A stretch of 58,847 bases of DNA from Saprospiraceae bacterium (lineage in GTDB: Bacteria > Bacteroidota > Bacteroidia > Chitinophagales > Saprospiraceae): positions 1 to 58,847 of the forward strand of contig JABWBR010000025.1 of the NCBI GenBank assembly GCA_013360405.1, given 5' to 3'. Both the position numbers and the translations under genes were made by a program. Positions 34,401 through 41,300 of the stretch are shown here, piece after piece (positions within the stretch are counted from its first letter, which is position 1; every line of letters begins with the position of its first letter). The notes under the pieces are model-generated. The model saw only the letters and a list, made by a program, of their open reading frames with translations. It did no database searches and had not been told where the DNA came from.

Positions 34401-35831
34401 ACCTGAAAACACGTCATTACATATTAAATTACTACTTGTAATTGTTAATATGTTTCCCGGACAGGACTGAATAATAAAGTTCGTATTTTGACAACACGGG
34501 CCGTTATCATCCACTGCTACAAGCAATTGCCCACATGAAGGGATACTTAGAATATTAGGGTTTGTGCCACCTCCGACATCCAACAACGGCGTTCCATAAG
34601 TTCCCGTAAGTTTGTATCCCATATCACAAAGCGCATTGGCTTCTTCCGGCTTAATCCGTCTTGCCTGCCCTGTTGATATAGATGGATTCATAACAAATTG
34701 TGGGGTGGATAATCCGTCACATCCAATTTGAAAATGAGAAAGACTCGAGCCGTTAGACCAGTTGTTCGGGGCATAGGCATACGTTGACAAATTATAAATA
34801 CCTTTGAATTTGATATCAGGGCCTGTCGGCAATGGATTTTGACAGCCGGAACGCAAGTCCGTAACGGGGTTTGAGTTTGAATTATACGAAGTATTATATG
34901 ATCCTGAATTTGTTATTAAAGCCGTATTATTGATAATCAAAGGAGCATTGTCGAATGTTAAAAACTGGTCAAAAATATTATAAATATCGGATGGAGCGCC
35001 CAAATTTGTCAGTTTCTTGCTTTTCCCATTATCAGCAATTAATGAGGCAAAACCCATAGCGTGCAAGACTTCGTGTAAGACTACCGTATATAAATCTACT
35101 TTGCCGGCAGGTACGGTACCGGCGTATCCGGTATACCAATTATTATACCCAAGGTTGATCCTGATGTAGCCATCCCAGAGGGCAGGGTCATTTGCTCCGC
35201 TGCAGATACCTTTCCATACTTCATTATGAATGATTCCATTCGTTTCGCCTAAATTTTCCCAATAGGGCGATGCCTCGCCTAAAATTCCCGAACCGGGACT
35301 ATTCATTGATTGAATTTCAATATTGACCGGTACAAAGGGATTACCGCATGAAGTGGAGGGTTTCACCAGCATTGCATCTATATCGCTAAATACCTGTGTT
35401 AACACGTCAAGATAAATGATGTTCGATGGGTCGCCAAAACCAGAAGTCAATCCGTTTTGAAGATCAGAAACATAGAGATCGAATAATCCGCCTGAACTCG
35501 TCCGATTCGGAGTGCCGGAGAAATTTACTCCGGGCACAATAGATCTTTCGCCACTACCCAAGGAGGAACAAGGATCTTCGATATATAGGTTGCAATACTT
35601 ATTACCAAACCGATCAAACCATGAATACTTAGGTGTTTTGACAATTTGTCCTGTAGCATCACGCATTTCCTCAGCCATGCATTCGCATTTTGAAGCAGGT
35701 TGGTCGCCATGCATGAATTCGCCACAAAAACGAATTTCTTTCTTTATCAAACTACCCCCTTGCTGGCGCAGAATTTTGCAACCTGCAAATGAAAAAAGAA
35801 CAGCAAAAAAAACAATAATTAGATTTTTCAT
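31485..35831 (-). CDS. Large lipoprotein: metallopeptidase domain, DUF11 and propeller-like repeats
   Basis: 1448 residues. Lipobox FAGC (Cys18). A zinc-peptidase domain spans ~100-410: H253-EVLH257-AMGF with a distal His in SSLSHFQIGCDG and Met in FVMNPSIS, the layout of leishmanolysin-like (M8) enzymes. A cadherin/Ig-like stretch follows near 470-540. Then a Cys-rich region, a DUF11 domain (NINIQKNVTSGTNVIPGSSVQF) and a C-terminal ~450 residues of repeated 'VASNGDVYVTGG' strands like an SBBP propeller. There is no T9SS tail. Probably an outer-surface adhesive protease. It is AT-rich against the housekeeping genes. Confidence 0.8.
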   Translation of the reverse strand: MKNLIIVFFAVLFSFAGCKILRQQGGSLIKKEIRFCGEFMHGDQPASKCECMAEEMRDATGQIVKTPKYSWFDRFGNKYCNLYIEDPCSSLGSGERSIVPGVNFSGTPNRTSSGGLFDLYVSDLQNGLTSGFGDPSNIIYLDVLTQVFSDIDAMLVKPSTSCGNPFVPVNIEIQSMNSPGSGILGEASPYWENLGETNGIIHNEVWKGICSGANDPALWDGYIRINLGYNNWYTGYAGTVPAGKVDLYTVVLHEVLHAMGFASLIADNGKSKKLTNLGAPSDIYNIFDQFLTFDNAPLIINNTALITNSGSYNTSYNSNSNPVTDLRSGCQNPLPTGPDIKFKGIYNLSTYAYAPNNWSNGSSLSHFQIGCDGLSTPQFVMNPSISTGQARRIKPEEANALCDMGYKLTGTYGTPLLDVGGGTNPNILSIPSCGQLLVAVDDNGPCCQNTNFIIQSCPGNILTITSSNLICNDVFSGTVTVVDFEHILTGTPVPQVGTDFVYTPTQLGTEVFRYRIQDNSGNTSNYAYVRVQITGCTSITCPPITNFCNLICNPDLIDDDNNCIPPCSFNNLSGGSCLEGWGCFLGTPDFFVNSCSGPSTNNQNIPGSQGGKVHLLGMHIYSVAGPGDEGIATPVNVSGGKKYIFSINGLKMFKDIISWGHSAGIEVGLINDNDIFWPPCSTKPILPATLQTIIELPPTAIVSNWNQFVVCFDATTDFDRLFLLGLRYHTAPDGSGVTGSSFIDLIELIEDKMELIPTAYSIQCGQSLTIGDNLCSITNMNYSWWDITNPGSTIQLTNGTTILASGVSIPAGNTNGSQIQVSPNQSRIYELRRRVISSNGVPIAMNNCDKDVQINVTVSTNINIQKNVTSGTNVIPGSSVQFQLVVTNSTGNALTNVNINDVLNPDLLVGTLFVASNSNLSYSVIGNTIDFVILNLPDGASETIDYSVQLNPSTTQTAITNCARVEYAGCYQEDCVDLAIGACTCPGWPQSIPNGSRNPTAEIQVASNGDVYVTGGLDAPSSIVNCGNTFNISGPGGFVAKYNSCGKLIWVESLPMPGVDLALFEAGGTTNLYVIGHKEVTPFGSFIARLIDNGASITPGWIHNMPGMNNANAIDLDNAGNLYVIGDYRTSINIPGGGPAFSTANDFAVFIAKFNTAGVHTWSENIVNSGTVIPACGINALSLQGKGISVNETGSVIYALGGGHNATVLFSNCTLTITPTNVFCSGGDIFVAAYEGGGSSYSCQWVDKVSGVGTNAASGIACNKNTTYFYFAGWATNTSTSSSGFGLPPLAGPPNDTRGHFIASYQYLPNVGGSFQSVYRDDFTSQPQYTDHFEDVFWDKNNDQLYVTATQDEQGKTYLHKHNPNLISSSIWVIPQPTIDGAYGHSSVATNGLPNGNGFMEVFMTGNHNNGVIFNVNTIGGVVPVSYPHTGIFILKIEDHGMNAIIKE

Positions 35832-35926
35832 GTGGCTTGTTTTTTAATTTGTGGGAAATCTCAAAAATTCGGCTTTATTTTTTTTCAATTCTACTCGCTT
35901 TCCGATAATCGAGAAGCTTAGCCTTA

Positions 35927-36292
35927 CTAGTAATAAAGCTTGCATAACACATTTCCTAATCTTTTACAAGTATTCCCGTTGGATAATGGTATACTCTTGG
36001 TTTTTACCTCAATAGGGGCATTTTTCGGAATACTTATTGTTTTTGTAGCAGGTAACGAATAAATAACCTGATCATCTACCAATGAGCCGTTTGTATAAAC
36101 TTTTAATTCAATTCCGTGTGCCATTATACAATAAGACTGGCTCTCGAAAATGAGTTTTAATTGAGTTTTTTGGGCCGATTGAAATGTTTTTGCGACTTCA
36201 TTACTTACTTCTCCTACCTGCCAAGTATATAAATGGTGCTGACAGGAGGCCACTGTACATACAACAAAGAGAAAAAAAATGGTCTTTTTCAT
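35927..36292 (-). CDS. Small lipoprotein of unknown function
   Basis: 121 residues. Signal peptide and lipobox VASC (MKKTIFFLFVVCTVASCQHH). The mature part is beta-strand-like with KNAPIEVKTKSI and no motif I know. It lies between two large surface-type genes on the same strand in the AT-rich block. Confidence 0.75.
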   Translation of the reverse strand: MKKTIFFLFVVCTVASCQHHLYTWQVGEVSNEVAKTFQSAQKTQLKLIFESQSYCIMAHGIELKVYTNGSLVDDQVIYSLPATKTISIPKNAPIEVKTKSIPLSNGNTCKRLGNVLCKLYY

Positions 36293-36413
36293 GTCGTCAA
36301 TCTTTATTAAGGTAATACATATGATGAATCACTACTGCTTTCGTGTTGCCATGTATGTATAGTCGACAACCCGGCAACAATCCGGCAGTAGTGTCACCAA
36401 TCGGAAATCATTC

Positions 36414-38081
36414 TTAATCTTCTGTGATTTCAATATCGAAACTTACCTTGCCTTTGCTCTTACCCGTGATTATGGATAAATGACCATAACAATATTCTAC
36501 TTCCACTGCATAATTCCCCGCAGTATTGTTTGCTCTCGTGATCATTGCAAATTCTCTGGTCTGGCAAGAGCATGGTTCAAGACAATCCAGACAGATAAAT
36601 CTATCTGGCACAATTTGTATTTTGTCAATGGGATGAGTACTGGGAATCAGGGTTACTTTCGTTATTCTGAATTCATTGTACCGGACATCTTTGAACGGGT
36701 TGCAAACAGTTATATAAAACACTTCCGTATCGTGCTCCTCAATTTGGTCATTACTCCCGTCACCCCAATGAAAATAGAAACAAGGCTCAAAATTAACATT
36801 GCTGTTTACAGCGCTGCTTTCGCAATGTTCACCAAAGGGGTTTGAGCATGTGCTTTTAGATTTGATCGTGAAATATTTAGTCTTCGCACGCTCAATCAAC
36901 TCTTCGTTTTGAGCCTCCGCATCTTTATTACACCCTGTACATCCGCAATCACATGGATCCTCGCAAGGGTTAGGTAGAAGGTTGGGTAATCCCAAGTATA
37001 CGGTCGTTCTTTGTGGAAGCGTGATATAGCTATTGTTCACATTGCAGCCTACCCCAAGTACATTGGGATTGAGTATCGCACCCAATTGATTTTCTCCGTC
37101 TCTGGCAAAATAAATACGCCCATCCTGTCCTAATTGCAGGGCGCCAATAGCATACCTCCCCCCCGCATTAGGGATAGTACCAACTAGTGTTGAAGTTAGC
37201 AACGGAACAGATAAATCTACTTGAAAAATATACCCTGGCGTACCTGGTTCAAGGTTTCCATAGTATAACACATTGCTATCAGGAGAAAACTCAACACCGT
37301 ATACAGTCCTGTTGATGTCTTGTGGCGTATTAGGAACGTTTACTGTTCTTAATCCGCCAATATTGATCGCCCCTGTAGCATTATCAAATGGATAAACGAG
37401 CACATTATTATTTTGTCCGTTCGCAATAGCAAGCATTTGGCCATTAGGACTACCTTTCAGATATCCAAGCTCATGGACTCTAATCTTCATTGGGGTGTCT
37501 CCCACATGCTGAACTCCGCTGGAATTCACCGAAAAAACCCTGAAAGTTCCTTGTCCATTTCCGACACCGCTACCCGTAGTAGTACCATCCGTTCCTTCCT
37601 GAAGAATGGTGGTTACCCAAAAGTCTTTACAATTCCTGTGCTGAACGGCTGTAATTTTTTCTGCCGGCGAAAAACCGGTAGTACCTGGCAATGTCATCAG
37701 TGACGATAATTGCGTAAAGTTCCATGTGCCAACATGAAGTAAACCGCCGTTAAAATGATTAAATGGCGGTATTGGATTGGACGACCCATCTATCGTAAAA
37801 ATGTAATACTGGTTGCTGTCGGCAGGGTCAGGAATAATAATGGACGATTGAGTAGAGGATGGGTCGCCTAATAATCCAGTTACTCTTACTTTATTACTAC
37901 TATCCCATACCGTCAACCCATCTGTGTAAAAGAGTAAGTTGCCATTTGCATCTGAAATTGATGCACAACCTTCAAAGGTATTTATCATGAATCCTGATGT
38001 AGGCGTAGGCGGATTGGCAGTATTAGCAGTAGAAAAATCCAAGCCTGCGTTTCGTCCAAAAACCCAATTTTGATTGATCAT
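36414..38081 (-). CDS. Leaderless propeller-like protein (NWxFGxxAGLDF type)
   Basis: 555 residues from ATG 38081 (MINQNWVFGRNAGLDFS); the frame upstream to 38147 adds a charged 22-residue stretch, not a signal. The domain (EGCASISDANGNLLFYTDG, SSTQSSIIIPDPADSNQYYIFT, VEFSPDSNVLYYGN) is common in secreted Bacteroidota proteins, normally after a signal peptide and with a T9SS or gliding tail. Here there is no signal and no tail. After ~330 residues comes a Cys-rich link (CDCGCTGC) and two beta domains. It is either cytoplasmic, exported by another route, or mis-started. Confidence 0.7.
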   Translation of the reverse strand: MINQNWVFGRNAGLDFSTANTANPPTPTSGFMINTFEGCASISDANGNLLFYTDGLTVWDSSNKVRVTGLLGDPSSTQSSIIIPDPADSNQYYIFTIDGSSNPIPPFNHFNGGLLHVGTWNFTQLSSLMTLPGTTGFSPAEKITAVQHRNCKDFWVTTILQEGTDGTTTGSGVGNGQGTFRVFSVNSSGVQHVGDTPMKIRVHELGYLKGSPNGQMLAIANGQNNNVLVYPFDNATGAINIGGLRTVNVPNTPQDINRTVYGVEFSPDSNVLYYGNLEPGTPGYIFQVDLSVPLLTSTLVGTIPNAGGRYAIGALQLGQDGRIYFARDGENQLGAILNPNVLGVGCNVNNSYITLPQRTTVYLGLPNLLPNPCEDPCDCGCTGCNKDAEAQNEELIERAKTKYFTIKSKSTCSNPFGEHCESSAVNSNVNFEPCFYFHWGDGSNDQIEEHDTEVFYITVCNPFKDVRYNEFRITKVTLIPSTHPIDKIQIVPDRFICLDCLEPCSCQTREFAMITRANNTAGNYAVEVEYCYGHLSIITGKSKGKVSFDIEITED

Positions 38082-38278
38082 TTTATTTAATTTTTTGGTT
38101 AATGTGTGAAATTCCTGCGCATTTTTCTCTTCTCTTTCTTTGCACAATTTTCAGTTTCATGGCGTGCTGTTAAAAGTGTTTTGAAGCTGTTTGTCAAAGA
38201 ACCATCCCCAACCAACTACTTTTGTTACCCCTACAATTAATTTCTTATGAAATTTCACGTCAGGGAATAATAAAAAAA

Positions 38279-38319
38279 AAGGCCCCCACAAACCGCCAAA
38301 ACGGTCTGCGGGGGCCTCT
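38279..38319 (-). terminator. Rho-independent terminator of the beta-helix/HYR gene
   Basis: On the minus strand AGGCCCCCGCAGACCG / CGGTTTGTGGGGGCCT is followed by nine T. It lies about 25 bases after the TAG stop at 38345. Confidence 0.88.
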
Positions 38320-38320
38320 G

Positions 38321-38348
38321 GTAGCGCCGCAAAATTTTGCGGCGCTAC
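38321..38348. repeat. 28-bp perfect palindrome (GTAGCGCCGC arms)
   Basis: Arms GTAGCGCCGCAAAA and exact complement. The minus-strand TAG at 38345-38347 inside it is the stop of the large T9SS gene. It also marks the right edge of the AT-rich block. Confidence 0.9.
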
Positions 38349-41300
38349 GGGCGTATGGTCGATTTTCCTTTAAATATTTTTTCAGTTACAGGCGCCATAC
38401 CTTCGGCCTGAACGCGTATCCAATACACCCCTTCGCTATAGGGCGACAGGTCTATTCGCTCTTGTTCGAGGGCTTCGCCAAATTGGTAGGTCTCAATTTG
38501 CTGACCCTGGGTGTTGAATATTTGTACCTGCACAGGCTTGCCGCTCAACTCCCCCAGGTCGATGGTCACTTCGCCGCTGGTGGGGTTGGGGAATATTTTT
38601 ACTTTGGCCTGCTCTTCCAGTGTATTGTCGACGCCGGGTCCGGCAAGGGGGAAAGGATTGCCTGTCACAGACACGTTGTCAAAAGTAGCCGTTGTGGTGG
38701 CCAGGTTGTTGTAGCTTTCTACAAACATGCCCACCTGCAGGCAGCCGGCCATAAAGAAGGTAGCCGTATTGCGCAGTGTCCAGGTGGCGCCGTCGGGCGA
38801 ACTCCAGGCCGTGAAGGTGTTGCCGTTGCGGGTTATGCGCAACCAGGTGTGTTCGAGTAGCACCCCTATCTGGAGGGTATTGGTGGGCCCGAAATTGTTG
38901 GCCCGCGCCTCTCTCCTGATGATGGTGCTTAGCTGTGTTTTGACGGTAAACTTCCTCGACCCCTGCGAGGTGCTCTCGCGCATTTGTATGCCCGCCCATC
39001 CCTGTAGCGGAGAAAGACCGGTAACCCGGGCTATGATCGTCGAATTGCCGCACAGGGTTTGGTACACCACGCGCTGCACGTCGGTCAGGTTGGTGGTGTA
39101 TCCTTTTGAGCTGAGTACGAATGTGCCGAATTGGCTGCAGGGCAAATACGATGAACTACCCATGGCATTAGTGCCTATGTTGGCGCCGGTCCAGCCGAAA
39201 GGCAGGGTGGTCACTTCAATTACCGTTATCTGGGATGTACAGGTACTGCTGTTGCCGCACACGTCGCTCACCGTCACCGTAACGGGAATGGTCAGGTTTC
39301 TGTCGGCGCAGGTAAAGGTGCTGGGGCTCATGGTCACGGTGTATTCGCCGCAGTTGTCGGAGGTAGCGCCCAGGTTGAGCACGTCGGCGGCAACCAGCGT
39401 ATAAGTGCCCACGTTATTGAGCGTTACGGTCGAGTTTTTGCACGATATCACCGGCGGTGTATTGTCGATACGCGTAACATAGGACGTCGAAGAGGAATTG
39501 CCGCAGCCGTCGGTAGCGGTAACGGTGATGGTGGTGGGGCAAGATCCCGTACTGGTCACGGAGGTTGTCACGGCGCCCGGACAATTATCTGTATAGGTAG
39601 TAGCAGCCAACGCAGCAGCTTGCGCCGCCGATAGCGAGGGGTAGCAGGCCGCAATAGTACCCGTAGTAATTGTCGGGCCGGTAATATCTACGCGGGTATT
39701 GTAGGTCACCGAGGCGCTATTGCCGCAGGCGTCGGAGGCCGTCACGGTAATTACTGCCGAGCAGGTACCAACTACGACAGCCGTTTTGGTTATCGGGCCG
39801 GTACAATTGTCGTTGGCTATAGTCGCAGCCACAGCGGCGGCCTGCGCAGCAGCCACGGAATTGTAACATGCCGCCACACTGCCCGCCGTAACGGTGGGCG
39901 GTGCAGTATCTATTTTGGTGGTGTAGGTCCGCTGGGCGCTATTGCCGCATTGATCGGTGGCGGTGACGATGATCGTTGCCGGGCAGGTACCCGTTGTAGT
40001 CGCCGTTTTGGAAACCGTGCCGGGGCAGCCGTCAACAGCCGTGGTAGCAGCTATGGCAGCAGCTTCCGCAGCCGCAACGGTCGTATAACAAGCGGCTATC
40101 GTACCTTGTGTGGTCGTCGGCGCAGCATTATCTATACGCGTATTGTAGGTAACAACGGTACTGTTGCCGCATTGGTCGGTAGTGGTTACAGTAACGACAG
40201 CCGAACAAGTACCTGCCACTACGGCAATTTCCGTGAGGGCGCCGGGGCAGTTGTCGGTGGCCGTCGTGGCCGCCAGGGCCGCGGCCTGCGCCGCTGCCGC
40301 CGAGGGATAACAAGCCGCGATCGTGCCTTGCGTGACCGTAGGCGGTGTATTGTCGATACGGGTAGTATACGTAACAGAGGCCGGGTTGCCGGCCACATCG
40401 GTGGCGGTAACCGTAATAACCGCCGAGCAGGTACCGGAAGTGGAAACCATTTTGCCCACTGAACCCGGGCAACCATCGATGGCAGTAGTAGCACCCAGGG
40501 CAGCCGACTCAGCAGCCGCTACGGAGGTGTAACAAGCTGCAATGGTTCCAGCCGTCATCACGGGCGGCACGTTGTCGTTGACCGTCACATTTTGGGTGCA
40601 GGTAGTGGTCTGACCCCCAAAATCGCTGATCTTGTAGGTGCGAACGTAATTGACGGGGCCGCCCGTCTCGCTCTGCAAGGCAAAGCTGGCAAAGTTGATG
40701 CCGCAGTTGTCAGACACATCGCCGCCGGCAGCCAAAAATGCGCTGATGCTGCTGTAGGGCGGCACATCTGCAATACTGCATGGCGTGGTAATAGCAGGCG
40801 GACAGGTGATGCTCAGCTCGTCGTCGACCACTTGGTAAGATACCGTGCAAACGTCCTGCAAACCAGCGTTGTCAATGGCGGTCCAGGTGACGGAAAATGA
40901 ACCTGCCGGCAATGTCACACCGGCAAGGGTAGATGTACCGGTATAGTTATTGGTAAGCGTGTAGCCCTGGCAATTGCCGTCTACCGGCGGGTCTAATTCG
41001 GCGCCTTGTACGACGTAGGTGCAATTGCTCGTATTGGTTATCAGCGTTTGCGTGCCCGAGGGGCAACTGATTTCCGGCCCTTGATTATCGAACACGATCA
41101 CTTTAAACGAACAAAAAGCATTGGGCAAAACACCGTTGGACACAAACACCGTTACCGTGCTCAGACCAATGGGAAAGGCATGTGTCGAAGAAATTGGGGT
41201 AATGCCGATCTGGTAGATGATGTTGGGCGCCGGGCAACCTATTGCCGTAGTATTCAGATTGACGGTGGCCGTACATTCGCCTGGGTCGGTAGATACCACA

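Noticed and set aside
29404-38348. Integrated genomic island with attachment sites
   Set aside because: No integrase or tRNA at the borders; only the palindromes bound it, so I report a compositional block and not an integrative element.
39455-40565. Periodic DNA repeats as a CRISPR or noncoding array
   Set aside because: They are in-frame protein repeats with conserved cysteines.
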